A DNA stretch of 64,000 nt, from NCBI GenBank assembly GCA_029261855.1, contig JAJDAN010000011.1:223346-287345 (forward strand), read 5' to 3'. Position 1 is the stretch's first letter. Every line of letters begins with the position of its first letter. A program made the position numbers and the translations under genes. This document shows, piece after piece, positions 25,307-34,734 of the stretch. The notes below the pieces were generated by a model, which was not told the origin of the DNA, did no database searches, and was given only the letters and a program-made list of their open reading frames with translations. The DNA is from Deltaproteobacteria bacterium (GTDB taxonomy: Bacteria > Myxococcota_A > UBA9160 > UBA4427).

Positions 25307-27694
25307 CTAGGCCCCCAGGATCGGCCGGACGATTCCCTGTAGCCAGCCGCCGATGTCCGGGTGATCGAGCAGTCCGGCGTCTCGCAGGCGCGTCGCCCCG
25401 ATGCCGCGCACCTCGGTCACCGACCGCGCCAACAGGGCCCGTCGCGCGTCGCCGGTCACCGCCCCCGAATCCAACGCGCGAACGATCTCCTTCACCAGGG
25501 GGACCTGGCTCGGGGTGCCCGACAGCTCGTCGATACCGAGCCCGACCAACAGCGGCACCGCCAGCGGGTTGGTGGCCATCTCGCCGCAGACCGAAACCGG
25601 GATGCCCGCACGCTTCGCGGCTTCGACCGAGCGGGCGATCAAGGTGAGCACGGCGGGATGCAACGGGTCGTAGAGATGCGCGACGCGCTCGTTGCCCCGA
25701 TCGACCGCCAGGGTGTACTGGGTCAGGTCGTTCGTCCCGATGCTGAAGAAGTCACACTCTTCGGCGAGCGCGTCGGCGCAGATGGCAGCCGAGGGCACCT
25801 CGATCATGATTCCGACCGGAAGCTCAGCGTCGAACTCCTCACCCAGGGCCCGGAGCTGCTGCTTCACCTCGGCGACTGCTTCCTGCGCCTCGAGCAGCTC
25901 TCCGATGCCCGAGATCATCGGGAAGAGCAGCCGCACCGTGTGGCTGGCGCTCGCCCGGAGGATCGCGCGCAGCTGCGCCAGGAAGGCGCCGCGGTTCTCG
26001 AGGGTGAGGCGGATCGAGCGGCAGCCGAGCTGCGGATTTTCCTCGTCGTCGAGCCCGATGTTCGGGATGCCCTTGTCGCCGCCCAGATCCAGGGTCCGGA
26101 TCGTCACCTTGCGGGATCCCATCATCTCCACGACGCGTCGGTAGAGCTGGTCCTGCTCGAGCTCGCTGGGAAAGCCCCGATGCGCCAGAGCGAGCAACTC
26201 CGTGCGGAACAGACCGACTCCCTCGGCGCCGTGCTGGTCGACGAGACGCAGGTCGTTGAGGAGCCCGACGTTCGCGGTCAGGCTGATCCGGCGGCCGTCG
26301 CTGGTCTCGGCGGGGCGCTCGCGCATGGCGTCCAGGTGTTGGACCGAGCTTTCGTACTCCTGCTGGGCCCGGGTGTACTCCGCCAGCAGCATGTCGTCGG
26401 GGGACAGATAGAGCTTGCCGGCTCCACCATCCAGGATCGCCATCTCGCCCGCACGCGCTTCGGCCTGGAGCTGACTCACGCCGGTCACGGCGGGGATCTC
26501 GAGGGTGCGCGCGAAGATCGCGCCGTGGGACGTCGAGCCGCCGTGCTCGGCGACGATGCCGGCCACCTGGTCCATCTCGAGCTTGGCGAACAGCTCCGGA
26601 TAGACCTGGTCGACGACCACCACCGAGCCGGGCTCCATGGGCTGGAGATGCATCCGCACCCCGAGCAGCTTTTCCATGACGCGCTTGCCCACGTCTTCGA
26701 CGTCGGCACCCCGTTCCCGGAAGTACGGGTCCTCGATGCGCTCGAAGGTACTGCGGTAGGCGTCGAGCACGCTGCGCAGCGCCGTGAGCGCGTTGCCCGT
26801 TTCCTGGACTCCCTGCTCGAGCTTCGAAACGAAGCCGTGGTCCTCGAGGATCTGGATCTGCGTGTGGAAGACGGCCTCGAATTCCGGCCCGAAACGCGCC
26901 CCCACCACCTCTCGCATGCCGTCGATCTCGCGGCGCGCTTCGGCCAGGGCCCCCTGCAGGTCGATCTTCTCCTGGGCGGGGTCCTCGCTGGGCGCGTACT
27001 CGAGGGTCGAGAGCGAGACGGGGTTCTCGAGCCGATAGACCGGGCCGATGGCGATGCCACGGGAAGTCGCGATGCCGGTGAGTTCGACGTTGAACTCCGA
27101 CCGCGGGCGAGCGTCACCGTGCATGATGCCGCGATCGACCATCCGGGAAACGCTCGCGTCTCGCGCCTCGTCGGAGTTGCCCGCCAGCGCGAGCAGCTGG
27201 GCGTTGGTCACCACCGGCGCCAACAACTGGGCGCAGGTTTGCAGCAAGCCGACATCGGCCGGCTCGAAGTGCCGGGGCTCGACGGTCTGGATCACGAGCA
27301 CACCGATGGTCACGCCCTGAACGATCAGCGGCGCGGCCAGCAGGGACTCGAAGCGCTCCTCACCGGTCTCGGGGAAGTAGCGGAAGTTGGGGTCCTTGCT
27401 GGCATGCTCCGTCGCGACGGCTTCGCCACGCTGCGCCGCCAGTCCGACGAGTCCTTCGCCGAAGCCGAGGGTCACCTTGCGCACGGAGCGGGAATCGAGA
27501 CCCTGGGTGGCGCGCAGGGTCAGGTGTCTCATGTCGCTATCGATCAGATAGATGGAGCAGACGTCGGCATCCAGGCGCTTGGCCACGTGATCGATGACGT
27601 TCGCGAGGGTCTCTTCGAGATCGTGAGACCGCGAGACGATCTCAGCGACGTCGGCAAGCAGCGTGATGCGGTCGGAAATGGCGGCCTCCGCCAA
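25307..27694 (-). CDS. ptsP: PTS enzyme I-like phosphotransferase with GAF domain (EI-Ntr)
   Basis: The 795-residue protein has an N-terminal GAF domain (about 5-165, ISDRITLLADVAEIVSRSHD) and a complete enzyme I. The phospho-His is in GGSTSHGAIFAR (about residue 390), the PEP-binding TIM barrel carries TLDLGGDKGIPNIGL, and the catalytic Cys is in VCGEMATNP. EI-Ntr autophosphorylates from PEP and feeds NPr and EIIA-Ntr, linking nitrogen/carbon status to regulation. No HPr or EIIA gene is in the window. TTG 27694 is a likely start, with GGGGA upstream. Sequence further upstream is hairpin-rich and probably untranslated. Confidence 0.92.
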   Translation of the reverse strand: MAEAAISDRITLLADVAEIVSRSHDLEETLANVIDHVAKRLDADVCSIYLIDSDMRHLTLRATQGLDSRSVRKVTLGFGEGLVGLAAQRGEAVATEHASKDPNFRYFPETGEERFESLLAAPLIVQGVTIGVLVIQTVEPRHFEPADVGLLQTCAQLLAPVVTNAQLLALAGNSDEARDASVSRMVDRGIMHGDARPRSEFNVELTGIATSRGIAIGPVYRLENPVSLSTLEYAPSEDPAQEKIDLQGALAEARREIDGMREVVGARFGPEFEAVFHTQIQILEDHGFVSKLEQGVQETGNALTALRSVLDAYRSTFERIEDPYFRERGADVEDVGKRVMEKLLGVRMHLQPMEPGSVVVVDQVYPELFAKLEMDQVAGIVAEHGGSTSHGAIFARTLEIPAVTGVSQLQAEARAGEMAILDGGAGKLYLSPDDMLLAEYTRAQQEYESSVQHLDAMRERPAETSDGRRISLTANVGLLNDLRLVDQHGAEGVGLFRTELLALAHRGFPSELEQDQLYRRVVEMMGSRKVTIRTLDLGGDKGIPNIGLDDEENPQLGCRSIRLTLENRGAFLAQLRAILRASASHTVRLLFPMISGIGELLEAQEAVAEVKQQLRALGEEFDAELPVGIMIEVPSAAICADALAEECDFFSIGTNDLTQYTLAVDRGNERVAHLYDPLHPAVLTLIARSVEAAKRAGIPVSVCGEMATNPLAVPLLVGLGIDELSGTPSQVPLVKEIVRALDSGAVTGDARRALLARSVTEVRGIGATRLRDAGLLDHPDIGGWLQGIVRPILGA

Positions 27695-27799
27695 TGGGAA
27701 GGAGTCCCCATTGTAGCGTGCGGGGATTCGCGCCTCTCGGGGCGCCCAGCGTACGCCTGGCAGGGCGAGCCTGCGGGGCTCCGCTTCCCAGGAGCGTGA

Positions 27800-27912
27800 C
27801 CCAAGACGCGGTCTTGGGACGCGACGACGCAAAGGTCGCTGACCGCAGCTAGCTGGCGAAGCCGGAGGCTTCGCTTGCGACGGAAGCCGAAATCCCAAGA
27901 CGGAGTCTTGGG
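27800..27912. repeat. Cluster of three 8-bp, 3-nt-loop hairpins
   Basis: Perfect stems: CCCAAGAC-gcg-GTCTTGGG (27800-27818), GCGAAGCC-gga-GGCTTCGC (27856-27874) and CCCAAGAC-gga-GTCTTGGG (27894-27912). The first and third share the same arms. They sit between the ptsP start and the end of the small HTH gene. The layout resembles REP-type elements or an mRNA-stabilising/terminating array. Confidence 0.7.
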
Positions 27913-27920
27913 TCGGCCTC

Positions 27921-28175
27921 CTAGTTGTAGGAAGGAAAGTGCGGGAGCGGGCGCTTCGGCGGGAACACGAGGTCCTTGTCCTCGAAGCGAAGACCGAGGG
28001 CGAGGAGAATCTTGCGCTTGGTGTCCATGCGGCAGTTCATGCCCTTCTCGACACTGTGAATCGTTCGAAGGGCGACCTTCGCCTTGCGGGCCAGCTGGGC
28101 CTGTGTCATGAGCTTGTTCTCGCGCAGCTCCCGAACGCGATTGCCGTGTACGGGTTGATCCATCAGCTCTGCCAT
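27921..28175 (-). CDS. Small XRE-family helix-turn-helix regulator
   Basis: The 84-residue protein has an XRE HTH (VRELRENKLMTQAQLARKAKVALRTIHSVEKG, about 13-45) and a short C-terminal tail ending PPKRPLPHFPSYN. ATG 28175 follows GGGAG by about 8 nt. The gene and the 268-bp region upstream are noticeably less GC-rich than their neighbours, which could mean acquisition or relaxed constraint. No partner toxin gene is adjacent. Targets are unknown; autoregulation is likely. Confidence 0.8.
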   Translation of the reverse strand: MAELMDQPVHGNRVRELRENKLMTQAQLARKAKVALRTIHSVEKGMNCRMDTKRKILLALGLRFEDKDLVFPPKRPLPHFPSYN

Positions 28176-28378
28176 CTTCTCGCTCCCTTGCTTGGGCGAC
28201 TGGTCACCGGGCCCCATCTGGACACGCAAATCATTTCGTCCGTACAAGGGATTTCTTTAGGCAGAATGGTTATTTGCAGGATTCGAGACGCTTCGATGTG
28301 CAATGGGTGCGCAGCTTTCGACATCCGTAGAAGGCAACCTGAGATGCACCGGCAAGACGCGAGCGAATGATCCTTCAC

Positions 28379-28398
28379 AGAACCTCAATTAGGGTTCT
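28379..28398. promoter_or_regulatory. Inverted repeat upstream of the AsmA-like gene
   Basis: AGAACC-N8-GGTTCT (28379-28384, 28393-28398) lies 45 bp before the TTG start in the AT-richer 268-bp gap between the HTH and AsmA-like genes. It could be an operator for the HTH protein. The rest of the gap shows no gene. Confidence 0.3.
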
Positions 28399-28443
28399 TC
28401 GAGCGGCAAGCAGGGCCGCCTCCTCACCCTTGCGGAGAGCTCG

Positions 28444-31185
28444 TTGAAACGCCGCGCTGTCCTCCTTTCGGTGATCGCTCTCCTCGCGGTGCTGGCCACC
28501 GCCGGCTACTGGCTCACGACGGGACCGGGACGAGAGCTGCTGCGGGTACAGGCAGAGCACATCCTCACGGACCTACTGGAAGGCGAGGTCCGGATCGCAC
28601 GGGTCGAGCCGTTCTTCCACGCGGGCCTCGGGCTTCGCGGCTACGACGTCCGGGTGTATCCGAGCGACGGCGGGCCGGGGATGCGCGCGGATCTGGCGAT
28701 CATCGAGTTCCGCGAATTCGGCCTGCTTGCAGCCGACTTCGAGCTCGCGCTCCTCGAGGTCCACGGGTACGTGATCCGCGCTGTCCTCGACGAGGACGGC
28801 GTCTGGAGCTTTCCCCCGCTGCGCGCCCTGGACGAACGAGAGGACGCCACACCGGCAGACCCCGACGAGCCGGTGCTCGAGGTGCTCCAGGGCATCGAAA
28901 TCGTCTCCCGGTACATCCTCGAGCACGAGCGGATCGCCGACAAGATCGTCATCCGGGAGGGTCGCATCGACTTCGAGGACCGCTCCCTGGAGGCCGTCGT
29001 CCGTCCAGGCACGGGCCTGCAGCGCTTCCAGCTGGACGGGATCGAGGCGCGGCTGAGCCGGCCGTGGCCGTCGGACCGATCGGCCCTGGCCCTGTCGGGC
29101 ACATTCATTGGCCCCGGCGACCGCTCGGTGCCGGTCGTCTGGTACGGCTGGCGGGACGAGAGCCACATCGACGTGGAGATCGAGGCCCAGGGCTTCGACC
29201 TGAACGCACTCGACGGCTACGTGCAGCGCCTGTCCCCCCAGGCCGATCTCGATGGCACGCTGACGGCGCGCGTGAACCTGACGAGCGACGAGACCGGCGT
29301 TCAGCAGATCGGATTCACGGCCGACCTCACGGACCTGAAGCCGACGGTCGTCGTGGACGGCGAACCGGTCCCCCTCGGTCTGCCTCTCGACCGGGTTACG
29401 GGACGCCTCTCGGTCGCTCCCGATGCGGCGCGTCTCGCGGACACGAGAGTCGAGGGCCAGGGAATCACTCTCGGTGTCAGCGGGCGAATCGAACGACCCA
29501 TTGCGAGCGCGTCCCTGGCCCATCTCGACGCCTGGATCGAAGGCGTCGCCGTCGACCACATCGGGCCCATCATTGCCCAGCTCCCGCCCAAGACCGTCGA
29601 TGCCCTGCGCGAATGGTTCGATCGTCTTAAGTCCGGGACGGTCGACCGGCTCGCGGTCAGCGGGACCACCCGGGCCTCCGAATGGGGTTCGCTCTTCGAG
29701 GGCGAGCTCGACCGGTTGCCCCGGAACTTCGCACTGAGCCTCGCCGTGTCGGAGGTTACGGCACAGCTCGAGGACGATGACCGGGTGACGGATGGGTCGT
29801 TCCGCGCCGACTGGGCCAACGACCGCCTCGAGCTACGAGGCGGTCGCGGAATCTGGCAGGGGGAAGAGCTGCCGGAGATCGACGTCACCGTCGATCGCTT
29901 CTCGCGTCTGGTCGACATGAAGGACTCGGGGCGCAACGCCAACGCCCTCCCCACCCCGGGCATCCAGGTGCTCTGGGACGTACTCGCACGTGACCCGGAT
30001 CCCGAGTCGGACGACACCGCGCCGACGAGCTTCCACGTGGAGATCGACTATCTCGACCACCCGATCCTGCGCTGGCCCGTAGAGGACGCACAGGTCGTGG
30101 TCACGCCGACGCCAACGGGAACCGAAGGCCAGGTCCTGACGGCGACCTGGGGCGGACAGCCGATTCGAGCCGAGGTGCTCTACCAGATCAAACCGAACCA
30201 GCATCTGACCGTCGGCCTCGAAGCCGTCGACACGGCGCCCAAGCCCGTGGATCTCGGCGGGCCGGGGGGAGCAGCGCCGCCCGCCCGGGAATGGGGTCGC
30301 GGGCGCTTCGACCTCGAGCCGTACGTCGGCACCCACGCAGGCCGCAAGGACTTGAAGCCCGGTGTGATCTCGAAGATGGCGGGCCGCTTTCGCTTCGTCG
30401 GCAGCGAGGCGCATCTCGACGACGTGCACGTCTCGCTGGGCGAAGACCTGTCCGCGCTCGCCAAGCTCACGGTGGACCTCAGGGACAGCGAAAGGGTCCG
30501 AGTCGACCTTTCGGGCCGGATCGTGGACGCGAGCTGCCAGGCCCTCGGCGATCGACTCGGGCTGCCGGAGGGATTCATCACCGGGACCGTCGACGTCTTC
30601 GTTGACCTCGAGGGTCACCTCCAGCGGGACGCGCACCCGATCGAGCACCTCATCGGCACCATCCACGCTTCCGCAGAGAACGGGGAGATCCGCCAGAACG
30701 TTCCCCTGGCCGTGTCCCTCGCGACGGCCACCGACGGCTTCAACCCGTTCGCAAAGCGCGAGACTCTCCAGTACGACACGATCGACACCGAGCTCTACCT
30801 GCAGGACGGCGTCCTCACCGGCCGCCGCTTCGAACTGGAGGGCCCCGTCCGCATCTACGCGACAGGGGACCTCGACTTGCTCGACGAAACGATCGACGCC
30901 GTGGTCGGAGTCTTCCTGTTGCAACGAGCGCGCGAGATCCTGGGGAAGATCCCGCTCATCAACCTCGTTCTGCCGGGCTCGAAGCACGGCTTCGTCGGCG
31001 CCTACTTCCAGGTCGACGGGCCCGTCGCGGACCCAAAGGTGACCATGATGGCGATGAAGTCGCTGAAGGAAGAGCTGCCGGACCTGATCGCGAAACCCCT
31101 CGACCTGATCCAGTGGGTATGGTCGACCGAGGACGCCCCGGAGAAGCACCAAACCAAGCGGCCGCGCGAAACGGTGGTCCGATGA
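28444..31185 (+). CDS. AsmA-like large membrane-anchored protein
   Basis: The 913-residue protein has one N-terminal membrane helix ([20 protein letters not shown]) and a long beta-rich periplasmic region. Its C-terminal part matches AsmA-like proteins: [20 protein letters not shown], then [19 protein letters not shown] and [10 protein letters not shown]. AsmA/YhdP/TamB-type proteins are proposed bridges that carry phospholipids between the membranes. The start is TTG 28444 with GGAGAG just upstream. Its stop overlaps rfaE2 by 4 bp, linking it with LPS core heptose synthesis and so with envelope assembly. Confidence 0.82.
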   Translation: MKRRAVLLSVIALLAVLATAGYWLTTGPGRELLRVQAEHILTDLLEGEVRIARVEPFFHAGLGLRGYDVRVYPSDGGPGMRADLAIIEFREFGLLAADFELALLEVHGYVIRAVLDEDGVWSFPPLRALDEREDATPADPDEPVLEVLQGIEIVSRYILEHERIADKIVIREGRIDFEDRSLEAVVRPGTGLQRFQLDGIEARLSRPWPSDRSALALSGTFIGPGDRSVPVVWYGWRDESHIDVEIEAQGFDLNALDGYVQRLSPQADLDGTLTARVNLTSDETGVQQIGFTADLTDLKPTVVVDGEPVPLGLPLDRVTGRLSVAPDAARLADTRVEGQGITLGVSGRIERPIASASLAHLDAWIEGVAVDHIGPIIAQLPPKTVDALREWFDRLKSGTVDRLAVSGTTRASEWGSLFEGELDRLPRNFALSLAVSEVTAQLEDDDRVTDGSFRADWANDRLELRGGRGIWQGEELPEIDVTVDRFSRLVDMKDSGRNANALPTPGIQVLWDVLARDPDPESDDTAPTSFHVEIDYLDHPILRWPVEDAQVVVTPTPTGTEGQVLTATWGGQPIRAEVLYQIKPNQHLTVGLEAVDTAPKPVDLGGPGGAAPPAREWGRGRFDLEPYVGTHAGRKDLKPGVISKMAGRFRFVGSEAHLDDVHVSLGEDLSALAKLTVDLRDSERVRVDLSGRIVDASCQALGDRLGLPEGFITGTVDVFVDLEGHLQRDAHPIEHLIGTIHASAENGEIRQNVPLAVSLATATDGFNPFAKRETLQYDTIDTELYLQDGVLTGRRFELEGPVRIYATGDLDLLDETIDAVVGVFLLQRAREILGKIPLINLVLPGSKHGFVGAYFQVDGPVADPKVTMMAMKSLKEELPDLIAKPLDLIQWVWSTEDAPEKHQTKRPRETVVR

Positions 31186-31667
31186 GCGCGCGTGCCAAGA
31201 CCAAGGTCGTCCGCCAGGACGAAGCGGCCCGCCGCATCCGGTCGGCCCAGCGGCGCGGGGAGCGCGTCGTGTTCACCAACGGCTGCTTCGATCTCCTGCA
31301 TGTTGGCCACGTTCGCAGCCTCGAGCAGGCCCGAGGCCTGGGGGACCGGCTCGTCGTCGCGGTCAACTCCGACGCCAGCGTTCGCCGGCTCAAGGGCGTC
31401 GGCCGCCCCGTCGTCCCGGCCCGGCAACGCATGGAGGTGCTGGCCGCACTGGCATGCGTCGACTGGGTGCTGCCCTTCCGCGCCGCGACTCCGCTGGCGA
31501 CCATCCGCGCCCTGCGGCCCGACGTGCTCGCCAAGGGGGGAGACTGGGCGATCGACGAGATCGTGGGCCGAGATGACGTGGAGAGCTGGGGCGGCCGGGT
31601 CGTGCGACTGAAGGAGATCCCCGGCGTTCGGACGAGCCGGATCGTGGAGCGACTGTCGCGCCGCTAG
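31182..31667 (+). CDS. rfaE2: Heptose-1-phosphate adenylyltransferase (HldE C-terminal/RfaE2 type)
   Basis: This 161-residue nucleotidyltransferase makes ADP-D-glycero-D-manno-heptose for the LPS inner core. It has [20 protein letters not shown] with the HxGH motif (about 32-51) and the terminal RTSRIVERL. It is a stand-alone domain; in E. coli it is fused to the kinase as HldE, and the kinase must be encoded elsewhere. It overlaps the AsmA-like stop. Its TAG stop and the convergent gene's stop share the four bases CTAG. Confidence 0.93.
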   Translation: MSARAKTKVVRQDEAARRIRSAQRRGERVVFTNGCFDLLHVGHVRSLEQARGLGDRLVVAVNSDASVRRLKGVGRPVVPARQRMEVLAALACVDWVLPFRAATPLATIRALRPDVLAKGGDWAIDEIVGRDDVESWGGRVVRLKEIPGVRTSRIVERLSRR

Positions 31668-32113
31668 GAGCGCGCGGGCGCAAGGGCCGACAGGTCGCCG
31701 CCTTCCAGGCTGGATACGGACAGCTCGCCCAGCAGATCGGACAGCTCGCCCTTCCCCGCCGCGAGACAGCGACTCGCTGCGGCCAGCGCGGCTTCCCGGC
31801 GCGCGATCCCCCACGTGAAAGCGTCCGCCGCGGGAACCACCAGGTCGTCCTCGGGGAACGCCGTCAGGCCCAGCAGCAGACGCGGCGCGAGAGCGAACGA
31901 CGACGCCACGATGACCACCCGCTCGGCCTCGATCCGGGCGAGCGCGGCCGCGAGACACGCGAGCGGCGCGTTGCCGTTTCCGGGGGCGTCCGCCACCTGG
32001 ACCTCGACGAACAGGGCTTCGAGCAGATCGCGGCCTGCCTGCACCGCTTCGGGCGCGGCTTCTGCCGTGGGCAGCACGACGCCTGCCACGTTGCCGAGTC
32101 GCGCGACGGTCAT
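31664..32113 (-). CDS. MobA-like protein lacking the nucleotide-binding signature
   Basis: The 149-residue protein follows moeA by 4 bp. Its layout resembles molybdenum cofactor guanylyltransferase MobA: VAGVVLP at the first strand, a middle [15 protein letters not shown] strand-turn, and a C-terminal [25 protein letters not shown] helix pair. The essential N-terminal LxGGxSxRMGxDK loop is absent, replaced by [10 protein letters not shown], and the protein is shorter than MobA (about 190-200). It may be a degenerate or non-catalytic homologue. The call depends on weak similarity plus context. Confidence 0.5.
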   Translation of the reverse strand: MTVARLGNVAGVVLPTAEAAPEAVQAGRDLLEALFVEVQVADAPGNGNAPLACLAAALARIEAERVVIVASSFALAPRLLLGLTAFPEDDLVVPAADAFTWGIARREAALAAASRCLAAGKGELSDLLGELSVSSLEGGDLSALAPARS

Positions 32114-32117
32114 TCGA

Positions 32118-33395
32118 TCAGAAGCCCGGTGTCCGTCCGCCGAAGGCGTCCTCGTCGAGCACCTGAACGACGACCGAGGCACCCGCGGCGAGGCGGTCCT
32201 CCTCCGCGGGGAACACCAGCAATCCCTGAGCGAGGGAGAGGGACGTGAGCACGCCAGAGCTCTGGTTGCCGGTGCTCGACGCCACCAGCTCTCCGTCATC
32301 GCTGCGTTCGAGCGTAACGCGCACGAAGTGGAGCCGGCCGGCCTTCTTCGTCAGCTCTTCGGCGAGCCGCGCCCGGACCGTTGGACGGAAGACGTTCCGG
32401 AACCCCATCATGCGGCGAAGCGCGGGCCGCACGAACTGGTCGAAGGTCACCGAGGCCGAGACCGGGTTGCCCGGCAGGCCGAAGACCAGGGGCCTTCGAT
32501 CCGACGGATCGTCGCCAAAGCCGCCGAACGCCAGGGGATAGCCGGGCTTCATGAGGACGCCCCAGAAGTCCAGCTTGCAGCCCAGCTTCTCGAGCACCGG
32601 CCGCACGTGATCGTGGTCGCCGACCGAGACGCCCGCCGAGCTGACGATGCAGTCGGCGCGCAGACCCGCGCGAAGGTGCGACTCGATGTCTCCGGGGTCG
32701 TCGCGGGCGATCCCCAGGTAGACGGGCTCGGCCCCCAGCTCGCGGCATTGGGCGGCCAGGGTGTAGGAGTTCGACGAGACGATCTTGCCGCCGCTCGGGT
32801 CTCCGTCGGGCTCGACCAGCTCGTCGCCACCGGACAGGATCGCCACGCGCGGCCTCTGGTGGACCGCGACGACGCTGCGACCGAGGCTCGCCAGCAGCCC
32901 GAGCTGGGCGGGCCGCAACACCGTGCCGGCTTCGAGCACGCGGTCACCAGCCAGCAGGTCTTCTCCGGCGTCGCGGATGTGGTCGCGCGGCTCCGGCTCG
33001 ACGAGGATGCGAACGTGCGCGCCAGGGCCAGCGTCCGCTCGTGTGTCCTCCTGGCGCACGACGGCGTCCGCACCCGGCGGCACCGGCGCACCCGTGAAGA
33101 TGCGAGCCGCCTCGCCCGCCTCGAGGGACCGCTCGGCGCGACCTCCCGCCGGCACCTCGAAGACCAGAGCCAGCTCGATCGGAGCGGCCTCGGAGGCCCC
33201 CGCCAGATCGGCCCGCCGCACCGCGTAGCCGTCCATGGCCGAGCAGTCGGCGGGCGGCAGAGTGCGGTCCGACTGGACGGGCTCGGCGAGCACACGCCCC
33301 AGTGCCTCGCGAGTGCCGACAGTCTCGGCCCCCAACACGGGAGTCGCGGCGAGGATGGCCTGCTGGGCCTCGGAGACGGTCAATCCGGTGCGCAC
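32118..33395 (-). CDS. moeA: Molybdopterin molybdenumtransferase
   Basis: This 425-residue cytoplasmic enzyme inserts molybdate into adenylylated molybdopterin. Family motifs are PADCSAMDGYAV, ARIFTGAPVPPGADAVV, VAILSGGDELVEPG-like (GGDELVEPDG), SSNSYTLAAQ, SSAGVSVGDHD and GLPGNPVSASVTF. GTG 33395 is chosen because MoeA homologues begin at LTVSEAQ. It is divergent from the histidine kinase and is followed by the MobA-like gene. Confidence 0.93.
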   Translation of the reverse strand: MRTGLTVSEAQQAILAATPVLGAETVGTREALGRVLAEPVQSDRTLPPADCSAMDGYAVRRADLAGASEAAPIELALVFEVPAGGRAERSLEAGEAARIFTGAPVPPGADAVVRQEDTRADAGPGAHVRILVEPEPRDHIRDAGEDLLAGDRVLEAGTVLRPAQLGLLASLGRSVVAVHQRPRVAILSGGDELVEPDGDPSGGKIVSSNSYTLAAQCRELGAEPVYLGIARDDPGDIESHLRAGLRADCIVSSAGVSVGDHDHVRPVLEKLGCKLDFWGVLMKPGYPLAFGGFGDDPSDRRPLVFGLPGNPVSASVTFDQFVRPALRRMMGFRNVFRPTVRARLAEELTKKAGRLHFVRVTLERSDDGELVASSTGNQSSGVLTSLSLAQGLLVFPAEEDRLAAGASVVVQVLDEDAFGGRTPGF

Positions 33396-33483
33396 GGCCG
33401 CACGGTACCGCAGCCTGCAGGGCGGCCGGGTTGGTTGGCCACGGCGCTCGGGCACTGCTGGCAGATGTCCCGGGGGGCGCTAG

Positions 33484-33504
33484 AGTGCCTGTTTTTTGGG
33501 CACT
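33484..33504. promoter_or_regulatory. Inverted repeat with T-rich centre between moeA and the kinase gene
   Basis: AGTGCC-N9-GGCACT (33484-33489, 33499-33504) has a loop containing six T. It lies 100 bp before the kinase start and 89 bp before moeA. It could be an operator shared by the divergent genes, or a short terminator. Confidence 0.35.
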
Positions 33505-33603
33505 TCGTCCCTCTCCCCGCCCCTGTCCTGCCTCCCGTCGTCTGCCTTCTCTCTCGTCCAGCCCGCATCTTCTCATCCCTCATCCCTGAAGCTTGGAGCC
33601 TCC

Positions 33604-34734
33604 TTGGCCCGTCCCCTGCAGACCATCCTCGACGCGGTCCTCGACGGCGTCGTCGTCGTCGACGACACGGGACGGGTCGAGCTGTTGAACGCCGAGGCCT
33701 GCCGGATCCTCGAGACGTCCGTGGCCCACGCCGAGACCGAGCAAGTCGAAGCGCTGGCGGGCCCCGACCATCCCGTGGCGTCGGTGACCCGCAAGGTGCT
33801 CGAGAGCGCGCGGTCGGCGATCGCCGACGAGGTTCCGATCCGCAGGCGCTTTTCCGAAGACCTGATCGCGGACCTGGCCGTCGCTCCGCTTCCTGAATCC
33901 GACGGCGGCGGCGCCGTGATCGTATTGCGCGATCGAACGATCCAGAACTCGCTGCGCGACGCCTCGTCCCAGCGGGAGAAGCTCGTCTCCTACGGCCACA
34001 TCGCAGCCGGTATCGCGCACGAGGTGAAGAATCCGCTGAGCGGGATTCGCGGCGCCGCCGAGCTACTCGAGGGGCGAGCCGACGACGATCGCGCGCGGCG
34101 GACCGCAGGGCTGATCGTGCGCGAGGTCGACCGCATCACCGCCCTCGTCGACGAGCTGATGGTGTTCGCCAAGGGCGAAGTCCTCGACCCGCAGCTGCTG
34201 AATCTCCACCAGGTGCTGGATGGCGTGATCGAGCTCGCAGCCGTGGATCGCCTGGCCGAGAAGGTCCGCATCGATCGCGTCTACGACCCGTCGATTCCCG
34301 AGCTGTTGGCCGACGGCAACCGCCTGACCCAGATCTTCCTGAATCTCACCCGGAATGCGCTGCAGGCTCTCAGCAGTGAGGGCGACGGCGGCCTGCTGAC
34401 CGTACGGACCCGCGTGTCTCTCGACCACCGGATCCCCGCCACGGACGGCCAGATGCTGCCGGCGGTGATCGTCGAGTTCCAGGACGACGGCCCGGGCATC
34501 TCGCCCGAGAACCTCGAGCGTCTGGCGACGCCATTCTTCACCACCAAGTCGGACGGCACGGGCCTCGGCCTCGCCGTCGCGCGCCACTGGGTCTCCCAGC
34601 ACCACGGCACCCTGGACGTGAAGAGCGTGCTCGGCGAGGGAACGACCGTGCGCGTGTCACTCCCCCTCAAGCGTCCCACCCCTGGCTCCGGCGGCACGCC
34701 GGGCAACACCCGCAGCGAAAGCGAGAAGTCATGA
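33604..34734 (+). CDS. NtrB-type sensor histidine kinase
   Basis: This 376-residue soluble kinase has an N-terminal PAS domain (about 1-115, TILDAVLDGVVVVDDTGRVELLN), a dimerisation/H-box (GHIAAGIAHEVKNPLSGI, about 140) and an HATPase domain with N, G1 and G2 boxes (LNLTRNALQAL, DDGPGI, GTGLGLAVA). There are no membrane helices. The architecture equals GlnL/NtrB, but no nitrogen genes are adjacent, so the signal is unknown. TTG 33604 has GGAG 5 nt upstream. The stop overlaps the response-regulator start (ATGA). Confidence 0.9.
   Translation: MARPLQTILDAVLDGVVVVDDTGRVELLNAEACRILETSVAHAETEQVEALAGPDHPVASVTRKVLESARSAIADEVPIRRRFSEDLIADLAVAPLPESDGGGAVIVLRDRTIQNSLRDASSQREKLVSYGHIAAGIAHEVKNPLSGIRGAAELLEGRADDDRARRTAGLIVREVDRITALVDELMVFAKGEVLDPQLLNLHQVLDGVIELAAVDRLAEKVRIDRVYDPSIPELLADGNRLTQIFLNLTRNALQALSSEGDGGLLTVRTRVSLDHRIPATDGQMLPAVIVEFQDDGPGISPENLERLATPFFTTKSDGTGLGLAVARHWVSQHHGTLDVKSVLGEGTTVRVSLPLKRPTPGSGGTPGNTRSESEKS

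Noticed and set aside
25361..27799. Long open frame antisense to ptsP
   Set aside because: It mirrors the codon structure of a strongly conserved gene in high-GC DNA and its product is low-complexity with no family features.
27800..27912. CRISPR array
   Set aside because: Only three hairpins, with unequal spacing and palindromes instead of direct repeats with unique spacers.
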